From contig JAEZFK010000073.1 in the NCBI GenBank assembly GCA_023437715.1, forward strand, positions 44,278 through 108,277: a stretch of 64,000 bases of DNA, read 5' to 3'. The DNA comes from Bacillota bacterium (GTDB lineage: Bacteria > Bacillota > Clostridia > Lachnospirales > Lachnospiraceae). The notes below the pieces were generated by a model. That model made no database searches and was not told the DNA's origin. It saw only the letters and a list, made by a program, of their open reading frames with translations. Made by a program: the position numbers and the translations under genes. Below, in pieces: positions 57,335-64,000 of the stretch (position 1 is its first letter; every line of letters begins with the position of its first letter).

Positions 57335-59110
57335 ATGTATTATTCCAGTGGAAATTATGAGGCATTTGCACGTCCTGAAAAACCAGAAGGCGTTGACCGC
57401 AAATCCGCCTATATCATCGGTTCCGGCTTGGCCGCTCTTGCAGCGGCATGCTTCCTTGTCCGCGACGGACAAATGAATGGGAAAAGAGTTCACATTCTTG
57501 AAAAAGATCCGATCCCCGGCGGCGCCTGTGACGGCTACCAATACGATAATGTGGGGTATGTAATGCGAGGCGGCCGTGAAATGGATAATCACTTTGAATG
57601 CATGTGGGATTTGTTCCGCTCCATTCCATCCATCGAGACAGAAGGTGTAAGCGTCCTTGACGAATATTATTGGCTCAACAAGCACGATCCCAACTACTCT
57701 CTCATGCGTGCTACCGTCAACCAGGGGAAAGATGCCCATACGGATGGTAAATTTGGCCTTTCCGATAAGGGGGCCATGGAAATCATGAAGCTTTTCTTTA
57801 CACCCGATGAGGATCTGTATGACAAACGAATTAATGAAGTTTTTGACGATGAAGTCTTAAATTCAAACTTCTGGCTGTACTGGCGAACCATGTTCGCATT
57901 TGAGAACTGGCACAGCGCACTGGAGATGAAGCTTTATATCAAGCGGTTTATTCACCATATCGGCGGACTGCCGGATTTCAAAGCTCTCCGTTTCACCAAG
58001 TATAACCAATACGAGTCCATGATTCTGCCCATGATTAAATACCTTGAATCCAACAACGTCCAGTTCCACTATAACACCAAGGTAGAAAACGTGGAATTTG
58101 ATATTAATAAGGATAAAAAGGCTGCAAAATCCATTTCAATTATACGGGATGGCAAGAATGAAAACATTGACCTCACAGAAAATGATCTGATTTTTATCAC
58201 CAACGGCGGATGCGTTGAAAACTCCACCCTGGGCGACCAGAATCATCCTGCACCTTTTCATACGGAAATTCAAAAGGGCGGCGGCTGGGATATGTGGCGC
58301 AAGATCGCAGCACAAGATCCGTCATTCGGCCATCCGGACAAATTCTGCTGTGATCCGGAGCAGAGCAACTGGATGTCCGCTACCGTGACGACGCTGGATG
58401 ACCGTATTATACCTTATATCCAAAATATCTGTAAACGCGATCCTTTCAGCGGCAAGGTGGTCACCGGCGGCATTGTTACCGCAAAGGACTCCAACTGGCT
58501 GCTCAGCTGGACATTCAACCGCCAGCCCCAGTTCCGCAGTCAGCCCAAGGATCAGCTGGTGGGATGGATTTATGGACTGTTCAGCGACAAGCCCGGTAAT
58601 TATGTCAAAAAAACCATGCGCCAGTGCTCCGGGAAAGAGATTTGCATGGAATGGCTGTACCACATGGGAGTGCCGGAAAACCAGATTGAAGAGCTGGCGG
58701 AACGCAGCGCCAACACCGTGCCCTGTATGATGCCTTATATCACCGCCTTTTTCATGCCTCGCAGCGCAGGCGACCGTCCTGCCGTTGTGCCTCAGGGAAG
58801 CGTAAACTTTGCATTTCTCGGACAATTTGCCGAAACTGAGCGGGATACTATATTTACTACGGAATACTCGATCCGTACCGGAATGGAGGCGGTTTATACT
58901 CTTCTGAATATTGACCGGGGCGTGCCGGAGGTCTGGGGAAGCACCTATGATATCCGCGATCTCCTGAATGCAACTGTTCAATTGCGGGATGGCAAAAAAG
59001 TTACGGATATGGACCAGAGATTGATTGAAAAACTGGCTCTGAAAGCTATCCTCAAAAAAGTCGATGGTACTGACATTGAAAAGCTGTTGAAGGAATATCA
59101 TGTGATCTGA
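57335..59110 (+). CDS. ohyA: Oleate hydratase (MCRA family)
   Basis: FAD-dependent enzyme of 591 residues adding water to cis-9 unsaturated fatty acids (oleate to 10-hydroxystearate). Start at ATG 57335 with ACGGAGG eight bases upstream. FAD motif: IGSGLAALAAACFLVRDG near residues 27-45; then GGACDGYQYDNVGYVMRGGR, the substrate/FAD loop with the REMDNHFECMWDLF segment. The C-terminus closes with a long helical lid. Under a TetR-type regulator, consistent with induction by host or membrane-active fatty acids. It is followed at once by the tet leader. Confidence 0.96.
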   Translation: MYYSSGNYEAFARPEKPEGVDRKSAYIIGSGLAALAAACFLVRDGQMNGKRVHILEKDPIPGGACDGYQYDNVGYVMRGGREMDNHFECMWDLFRSIPSIETEGVSVLDEYYWLNKHDPNYSLMRATVNQGKDAHTDGKFGLSDKGAMEIMKLFFTPDEDLYDKRINEVFDDEVLNSNFWLYWRTMFAFENWHSALEMKLYIKRFIHHIGGLPDFKALRFTKYNQYESMILPMIKYLESNNVQFHYNTKVENVEFDINKDKKAAKSISIIRDGKNENIDLTENDLIFITNGGCVENSTLGDQNHPAPFHTEIQKGGGWDMWRKIAAQDPSFGHPDKFCCDPEQSNWMSATVTTLDDRIIPYIQNICKRDPFSGKVVTGGIVTAKDSNWLLSWTFNRQPQFRSQPKDQLVGWIYGLFSDKPGNYVKKTMRQCSGKEICMEWLYHMGVPENQIEELAERSANTVPCMMPYITAFFMPRSAGDRPAVVPQGSVNFAFLGQFAETERDTIFTTEYSIRTGMEAVYTLLNIDRGVPEVWGSTYDIRDLLNATVQLRDGKKVTDMDQRLIEKLALKAILKKVDGTDIEKLLKEYHVI

Positions 59111-59166
59111 TTTTGTTACTATTACAAGGAAAAGGAAGCTGCTGGCAGACATTGAGATTTATACGC

Positions 59167-59509
59167 TTGACATCTATACGAAATAAAGATATTATTATAG
59201 CGTAAATATGTTATGTTGGCAGCAACATATATTAAGGAGTTAATAAATATGCGGCAAGGTATTCTTAAATAAAACTGTCAATTTGATAGTGGGAACAAAA
59301 AGACGAAATTCCCTTAAACGGAAAAGGGATTGTTTTTCTGTACCCAATTTAAGAATACTTTTATCATGTGATTTGGTGCAGCAGGCAGAGTGACGCCCAT
59401 TGCTTTGTCTGTATGTCCATATTCCCATACCATTATTCCCCAGTGGTAAAAGTATTTTATCACTGGGGATTTTTATGCCCTTTTTGGCGTTTAATTGTAG
59501 GAAAATCAC
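59167..59509 (+). promoter_or_regulatory. tet(M)/tet(O)-type promoter and attenuating leader
   Basis: Promoter TTGACA (59167-59172), 17-bp spacer, TATTAT (59190-59195). The next 300 bases have the organisation and many words of the leader upstream of tet(M)-class genes, including AAGGAGTTAATAAATATG with the short frame MRQGILK (59250-59273). A terminator hairpin CCCCAGTG/CACTGGGG (59438-59468) with ATTTTTATG follows. A leader-peptide-like frame in another phase has lost its usual stop and runs into the tet gene. The leader remains apparently functional. This accounts for the 400-bp stretch before the tet frame. Confidence 0.85.
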
Positions 59510-61225
59510 ATGAAAATCAATATTGTGGACACCCCCGGACACATGGATTTTTTAGCAGAAGTACACCGTTCCCTGTCTGTTTTGGATGGAGCAATCTTAC
59601 TGGTTTCTGCAAAAGACGGCGTACAGGCGCAAACCCGGATATTATTCCATACACTTCAAAAGATGAATATTCCCACAATAATTTTCATCAATAAAATAGA
59701 CCAGGACGGAATTGATTTACAGGCAGTTTATCAGGATATCAGAGAGAAGCTTTCTGCGGAAGTCATCATCAAGCAAAATGCATTGCTTTTCCCGGCATTG
59801 TACGTGAAAGCAAATACCGATCCAGAACAGTGGGACACCGTGATTGCGGGCAATGACTGCTTTTTAGAAAAATACACGCTTGGGGAGCCATTGAATCAAC
59901 GGGAACTTGAGGGAGAGGAAAATACGCGGTTTCAGACCTGCTCTTTGTTCCCCATTTATCACGGAAGTGCTAAGACCAATATAGGAACCCAACAGCTTAT
60001 AGAAGTCATTGCAGACAGATTTTATTCATCAACAGACAGAAGTCATTCTGAATTATGCGGAAATGTTTTCAAAATAGAGTATTCTGAAAAAGGGCAACGC
60101 CTTGCCTATCTGCGCCTATATAGCGGAATGGTGCACTTACGCGACAGCATTACAGTATCAGAAAAAATGAAGATCAATGAAATGCGCATTCCTGTAAACG
60201 GAGAAATATGCCAGACAGACACAGCCCATTCCGGGGAAATTGTTATTTTACCCAGCAGGTCTTTTAAGGTGAATGATGTAATCGGAAATGCAGCTCTTTT
60301 ATCGCGGGAAGCGTGGAAAGATAACCCTCTTCCCATGCTGCGGACAACGATTCAGCCAGCAGAGCCCGACCACCGGGAAATACTGCTCAGTGCACTTACA
60401 GAAATTGCAGACACCGACCCGCTCCTGAATTACTATGTAGATACGATAACCCACGAAATCATACTTTCCTTTTTGGGAAAGGTACAAATGGAGGTTGTCT
60501 GCGCGCTGCTGGAGGATAAATACCATATAAACGTTAAGACAAAAGAGCCTACGGTCATTTTCATGGAAAGACCTTTTAAAAAGGCGGAGTATACAATCCA
60601 CATTGGAGTGCAGCCGAACCCATTCTGGTTCTCTATCGGATTGTCCGTTGAGCCTCTTCCTCTTGGAACCGGAATACAATATGAAAGTCATGTTTCTGTC
60701 GGGTACCTAAATCAATCTTTCCAAAATGCAGTGATGGAGAGAATACGCTATGGGTGTGATCAGGGCTTATATGGTTGGGAGGTAACAGACTGTAAAATCT
60801 GTTTTGAATATGGGCTCTATTACAGCCCCGTCAGCACCCCGGCTGATTTTCGTTCTCTTGCGCCTGTTGTTTTAGAGCAGGTTTTCAGAAAGGCCGGAAC
60901 CGAACTGTTAGAACCCTATCTGTCTTTTACGCTTTATGCACCCCAGGAATATCTTTCCCGTGCATATAACGATGCACCACAATATTGTGTAAATATCGAA
61001 ACTACCCAGCTTAAAAATAATGAGGTCATTTTTACTGGGGAAATTCCTGCCCGTTGTATTCAGGAGTATAGAAATGATCTGGCTTTCTTTACCAACGGGC
61101 GCGGTGTTTGTTTGACGGAGTTAAAAGGATATCAGGCTGCTAATGGCAGCCTTGTTTGCCAGCCGCGCCGCCCAAATAGCAGGATAGATAGAGTGCGTTA
61201 TATGTTCAATAAGTTGGAGAGTTAA
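59510..61225 (+). CDS. Tetracycline ribosomal-protection protein lacking the N-terminal P-loop
   Basis: A 571-residue Tet(M/O/W/32)-type translation GTPase, about 68 residues short. The frame starts MKI and continues at once with NIVDTPGHMDF (G3 motif at 7-11). NKID (G4) is at 61-64. The normal first 70 residues, with AHVDAGKTT and the effector loop, are absent. The rest is uninterrupted to the standard end RPNSRIDRVRYMFNKLES, including domain IV loop regions. GTP hydrolysis and release from ribosomes should fail. The deletion appears exact between two AAAATCAATAT-like words. It may be inactive, or altered in role. Foreign by leader and neighbours. Confidence 0.9.
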   Translation: MKINIVDTPGHMDFLAEVHRSLSVLDGAILLVSAKDGVQAQTRILFHTLQKMNIPTIIFINKIDQDGIDLQAVYQDIREKLSAEVIIKQNALLFPALYVKANTDPEQWDTVIAGNDCFLEKYTLGEPLNQRELEGEENTRFQTCSLFPIYHGSAKTNIGTQQLIEVIADRFYSSTDRSHSELCGNVFKIEYSEKGQRLAYLRLYSGMVHLRDSITVSEKMKINEMRIPVNGEICQTDTAHSGEIVILPSRSFKVNDVIGNAALLSREAWKDNPLPMLRTTIQPAEPDHREILLSALTEIADTDPLLNYYVDTITHEIILSFLGKVQMEVVCALLEDKYHINVKTKEPTVIFMERPFKKAEYTIHIGVQPNPFWFSIGLSVEPLPLGTGIQYESHVSVGYLNQSFQNAVMERIRYGCDQGLYGWEVTDCKICFEYGLYYSPVSTPADFRSLAPVVLEQVFRKAGTELLEPYLSFTLYAPQEYLSRAYNDAPQYCVNIETTQLKNNEVIFTGEIPARCIQEYRNDLAFFTNGRGVCLTELKGYQAANGSLVCQPRRPNSRIDRVRYMFNKLES

Positions 61226-61227
61226 AT

Positions 61228-61293
61228 ATGCAGGCAGATAACGAAAATGGCTTTCTCGTTCATTTCTATTTTGGGAGAGGCAAAGCGCCATAA
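61228..61293 (+). other. Possible 21-codon frame downstream of tet
   Basis: Directly after the tet stop, ATG at 61228 opens MQADNENGFLVHFYF and ends after 21 codons (61291-61293). No strong ribosome site apart from the end of tet. It might be a translation-coupled peptide or remnant. From 61294 to 61644 only the terminator hairpin is visible; no further gene is supported. Confidence 0.3.
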
Positions 61294-61415
61294 GACAGGC
61301 TTAGTAGGGGCAAGCATAATTCAGGGTTGTCTGCTTTACTGCTTTTCTCGGAATGAGGCCAAAGCTTCGAGGAAAAGTAGTAGGGGTAGGATGTGCTTAT
61401 CCGTCAGATTGCAAA

Positions 61416-61450
61416 CGAGGTGCTATCAACTTTACGCTGATAGCACCTCG
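61416..61450 (+). terminator. Hairpin downstream of the tet gene
   Basis: CGAGGTGCTATCA (61416-61428) and its complement (61438-61450) form a perfect 13-bp stem with a 9-base loop. A T-rich tail is lacking. It is the likely 3' end of the tet transcript. Confidence 0.65.
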
Positions 61451-61644
61451 CTCATTGTCACATTCCGCCCTCAGACTCCCCTATCTGGATGTTTCTTAAT
61501 ACTTCCTTATTGGATGTCAGCCTCAATAATTTCCTTTTTTTCATCTTAGGCAGTTATATTGGCTTTATTCAAATTCGTTTCAGGGAAAAGTGATTTTGAT
61601 CGTCTTAAAAAACCACACTAAAAATGCTACTATTTAATTTATTC

Positions 61645-61914
61645 TTAGCCTTTTGCAGATTCCTGAAGTATTTCCTTTATCTGCGGTATGGTTTTTCCAT
61701 TCTGACGCATTTCCCTTATTTCCTCAATGCGAGCGATTGCTTCTACACGTTTGAATCTCCTGATCAGATTCGTTTCTGCCTGTTCAAAAGGCAGCATTCC
61801 CTCTTCTGTATAGAACTTTAGGGTACTGTATCTGGCATTGGTCAGCCGCACCAATTCTCCGATTGATACATATTCTGATTCCATTATTTTTTCAATTGTT
61901 CGTTGTCTTGACAT
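61645..61914 (-). CDS. Small MerR-type DNA-binding protein
   Basis: An 89-residue protein. Start at ATG 61912-61914 with GTAGGTAA upstream; a TTG two codons earlier is possible. The MerR-type winged helix spans residues 16-60 (SIGELVRLTNARYSTLKFYTEEG, shown split: SIGELVRLT and RYSTLKFYTEEGML), followed by a short helix (RIEEIREMRQNGKTIPQI). It lacks the long dimerisation helix and effector domain. It lies 10 bases after the next gene, likely co-transcribed. Typical of plasmid or phage-like regions. Confidence 0.78.
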   Translation of the reverse strand: MSRQRTIEKIMESEYVSIGELVRLTNARYSTLKFYTEEGMLPFEQAETNLIRRFKRVEAIARIEEIREMRQNGKTIPQIKEILQESAKG

Positions 61915-61924
61915 ATCCAATTAC

Positions 61925-62797
61925 CTACAGATTGTAACGACGTAATCTTACTCCATGAATAGGCATTCTGCCGCCTACAGCTCCAGGGATTAGTTCATAT
62001 TTAATATTATCAATTTTTACAACCGGAACTGCACCGCCTCTAAGCACCTCATATACATGCCCCTGTGAAGATATTCGATCCAATACATTCTTCAACCGCA
62101 TCTGTGCATTTGGAAAATATTCTTCCGTATCAATAAAAATCGATTGTTTTCTTTCAAAGAATGGGAATATAAAATTAAAACCTTTTCCTTTCTCAGTAGC
62201 AGCTGCCTGGCTTTTCAACTGTAAAAAACCAGCTACTACGGTCCCCCATAAAGAACCTATTTTAATGGGATAAAGTGCTTTTGCCAGAGTGCTTTCATCG
62301 CGAAGACTTGTCATCTGTGCCGTTATTTTATTCTGTTCGTAGACAGAAAAGACCTGATAGAAGCATAGGGACTCTAACAGCAGCCATACCAAAATAATAC
62401 TTTCCTCTGAGATGGGTCCTTCTTCTAAAAACTCAGCCCTTAACAAATCTAACTGGCATTCAAACTCCCTTGTATCGCTCACATAGGTTTTTAGCTTAAT
62501 ATTTTTATCGTAATATAAATCACAGCCTAACAAACTGGTAACCGTGGAAAGAAGCTGTTTGCTTTGTAAACGCTCTGCGTAGGTTCGTTCTAATTCCTTT
62601 TTATTTGCTTTTTTCATGGCAGCTTTCATTCTTTCTTCATTAAAGTTCCATTTATCCGCCGCAGAGTCGTAGTTTTCCTCTAAAAATACGGCAACAGCTA
62701 ATATCTTTAATACATTCTGCTTAGCAGTTTCTCTATACTCGCTCTCATGACCGTTAAGGCCAATTAGTGCAAAACGTTCTGATAATGTTAAATCCAT
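61925..62797 (-). CDS. Unrecognised 290-residue protein paired with a MerR-like gene
   Basis: Not assigned with confidence. It begins MDLTLSERFALIGLNG, faintly like GPP34-type proteins, and contains a hydrophobic stretch ESIILVWLLLESLCFYQVF near residue 135 and AVPVVKIDNIKYELIPGAVGG near the end. Charge and the lack of a signal suggest a soluble or peripheral protein. AAGGAGG precedes the ATG. It is upstream of a small MerR-like gene, with a promoter and AAGTAAT repeats before it. A two-gene regulatory or stress module is possible. Confidence 0.55.
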   Translation of the reverse strand: MDLTLSERFALIGLNGHESEYRETAKQNVLKILAVAVFLEENYDSAADKWNFNEERMKAAMKKANKKELERTYAERLQSKQLLSTVTSLLGCDLYYDKNIKLKTYVSDTREFECQLDLLRAEFLEEGPISEESIILVWLLLESLCFYQVFSVYEQNKITAQMTSLRDESTLAKALYPIKIGSLWGTVVAGFLQLKSQAAATEKGKGFNFIFPFFERKQSIFIDTEEYFPNAQMRLKNVLDRISSQGHVYEVLRGGAVPVVKIDNIKYELIPGAVGGRMPIHGVRLRRYNL

Positions 62798-62818
62798 AAT
62801 GATCCTCCTTCAGCTGCA

Positions 62819-62877
62819 TTTACTTATTACTTACTACTTATTACTTATATTATCACTTTGTGAATAAAATTACAATA
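62819..62877 (-). promoter_or_regulatory. Promoter with TAAGTAA direct repeats
   Basis: On the minus strand, TTGTAA-17-TAATAT forms a possible promoter (about 62848-62875). Downstream, TAAGTAA-like units repeat four times (62819-62846) just before the ribosome site. Spacing of 7-8 bp per unit differs from a helical turn. The repeats could be a regulator site or slippage product. Nothing else in 62878-62966 is recognised. Confidence 0.55.
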
Positions 62878-62960
62878 TCTTGAGATGTTAATTCCAGAGT
62901 TATTCGAATTATCGGATTAGATACATTTACTTGTTAGAACGTGCGCCCACCAGGAACACA

Positions 62961-63016
62961 AAAAATGCTCCTTTTCGATAAGAATTGTCATATCGTCATT
63001 CTTACCAAAAAGGAGC
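62961..63016. terminator. Strong bidirectional terminator
   Basis: GCTCCTTTT with ATAAGAAT (62967-62985) pairs with ATTCTTA and AAAAGGAGC (62998-63016). T6 follows on the minus strand and TGTTTT on the plus strand. On the minus strand it lies about 150 bases after the end of the next gene. The 63017-63164 stretch holds no supported gene. Confidence 0.8.
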
Positions 63017-63164
63017 TGTTTTCTGTCAAAGACACAAATTAGATTACACTACCCGCCTATAATCATTTTGCAGATACATTTGTTTCTGTATAATGTTTCT
63101 AAATCGCTGAATCCAAGATATTATATTATATTTCTTATGGCTTAAAAGAATTCTAGAATCAAAT

Positions 63165-64000
63165 TTAGCCTATTAATCCTAGTTCTTTTGCAATCTTTTT
63201 TATTTGTTGTATAAAACTATCTTCTTTCCTTTCATCAGATAATTCTTTATTTGGGGTTGTTGACCACCTGTATATCTGCTCTATGCTTCCATATCCTCTT
63301 TTGAAAAGTCTAGCATACTTCATACAATTTTTCTTTGTTGGTGCATCAGATAAAACAATCTTTAATTCTTCATCAGTCCACTTCTGTCTTTTATTTGATA
63401 CATCCCTCAAATCTTCATTATCCCTTTGAAAATCGAGTAAAATGTTTTCAATTAATTCAATTTTACTGTCAGATGATTCAATCTTTTCAGGAGTAATGCC
63501 CGATACATAGAAAGCGCCATCTTCATAAAGTGTCTTTTCTAATAGTGCAGTATTGAAAGCCTTATGCTTTTCAGCGGAGCACTCATAGAGTATACGAACA
63601 ATTTTTCCCGTAACAGCTCCATTCCAACGCCAGTAATTCATCGCTACTTCATCTATTTGACCAAGATTAATAGCCGTAATATCTGTGTCAGTAAAATGGA
63701 TAGTTAAAAATTCTCTGTATGGTGTTTTGTAAAAGAAGCTCTGCAACTGGTAGCGATTAGGGTTATCAATCTTGTACACATACGGATCAGGTTCTTCTGT
63801 ATAGTCGATATCATTATCAGATATATCATGAATCCAGAAACCTCTCTCCTGTCCCTCATCATTAAAATTATTGGTGTGAATGGCATAATAAAAGTACCCA
63901 CTTTTGGCGGAGAAAATTCCCCACCTTGTTATGCCTAACGTTAAGACCAAGTTATACTGAAAGCGTAACAAATGACTCTCCCCATAAGGAGGAAAATTTT
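63165..64000 (-). CDS. Unrecognised protein with SANT/Myb-like C-terminus (5' end outside window)
   Basis: A frame open to the right edge, at least 278 codons, stop at 63165-63167. Reading continues upstream of the apparent TTG start without a stop (FPPYGESHLLRFQYN), so the true start is beyond the window. The N-terminal part is mixed alpha/beta, rich in Tyr, Asp and Asn. Residues about 200-245 (KWTDEELKIVLSDAPT ... IEQIYRWS) look like a Myb/SANT helix bundle that could bind DNA. Function not recognised. AT-rich composition suggests transfer. Confidence 0.6.
   Translation of the reverse strand, partial: NFPPYGESHLLRFQYNLVLTLGITRWGIFSAKSGYFYYAIHTNNFNDEGQERGFWIHDISDNDIDYTEEPDPYVYKIDNPNRYQLQSFFYKTPYREFLTIHFTDTDITAINLGQIDEVAMNYWRWNGAVTGKIVRILYECSAEKHKAFNTALLEKTLYEDGAFYVSGITPEKIESSDSKIELIENILLDFQRDNEDLRDVSNKRQKWTDEELKIVLSDAPTKKNCMKYARLFKRGYGSIEQIYRWSTTPNKELSDERKEDSFIQQIKKIAKELGLIG

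Noticed and set aside
59368..59694. A 108-codon frame over the tet leader and gene start
   Set aside because: It is a read-through of the leader-peptide frame in a different phase from tet; the tet frame is the real product.
1..64000. CRISPR arrays, tRNA or rRNA genes
   Set aside because: No regularly spaced repeat-spacer array, tRNA cloverleaf or rRNA sequence was noticed on either strand by eye. A tRNAscan or CRISPR search was not run.

Overview
The window looks like chromosome of an anaerobic, probably gut-associated Firmicute of the Lachnospiraceae (Clostridium cluster XIVa) type. The reasons are moderate GC content, strong AGGAGG-type ribosome binding sites, and the hprK-murB-rapZ-whiA-crh-dnaE-pfkA block. 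A c-di-AMP receptor, Firmicute-style sugar regulators and a tet ribosomal-protection gene point the same way. Genus cannot be fixed by eye. Nearly all genes lie on the minus strand. No rRNA, tRNA, CRISPR array or complete insertion sequence was seen.

Positions 1-16,000 are carbohydrate catabolism. A mannose-family PTS (IID partial, IIC, IIB, IIA) with a double-SIS sugar-phosphate enzyme and a divergent GntR/UTRA regulator resembles Amadori-compound PTS systems. A pectin module follows: TIM-barrel isomerase, GH28, an alpha/alpha-helical protein, GH105 and a divergent acetyl-esterase-like hydrolase. Two near-identical palindromes of the form TGTAAG-NN-CTTACA lie in its promoters. Next comes a complete fructosamine operon, frlB-frlO-frlN-frlM-frlD followed by frlR. 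A 16-bp operator candidate is shared by the frlB and frlR promoters.

Positions 16,000-32,300 are housekeeping: pfkA, dnaE, a Crh-like HPr with Glu at position 15, whiA, rapZ, murB, hprK, uvrC, a DUF1653 gene, a DUF4015-type lipoprotein, tag, map and a DUF1846 gene. yvcK is missing from its usual place between rapZ and whiA.

Positions 32,300-49,000 are mixed. They hold a nitroreductase cassette with a decayed MarR gene, and the nucleoside-salvage operon deoB-cdd-pdp-deoC downstream of darA. A genome-maintenance cluster follows (Nudix, ferritin-like, double-Nudix, nth, EndoQ-like PHP protein). Then come a wall-binding-repeat protein, an MFS pseudogene, a TehA-like transporter with a C_GCAxxG_C_C protein, and a tocopherol-cyclase-like protein.

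Positions 49,000-55,200 carry iolC-iolD-iolB, a LacI regulator with matching operator candidates in both promoters, and a ketopantoate-reductase-like gene. The last 9 kb are AT-richer and accessory in character. They contain a GNAT/EamA operon behind a strong leader terminator, a TetR/oleate hydratase pair, and a tetracycline ribosomal-protection gene. That tet gene keeps its classical leader but has lost about 68 N-terminal residues, including the GTPase P-loop. A MerR-like gene with a partner of unknown function and a truncated unknown gene close the window.

The observations most worth following are the P-loop-less Tet protein, the two Amadori systems flanking a pectin module, the E15/S46 Crh-like protein, and the attenuated GNAT/EamA leader.
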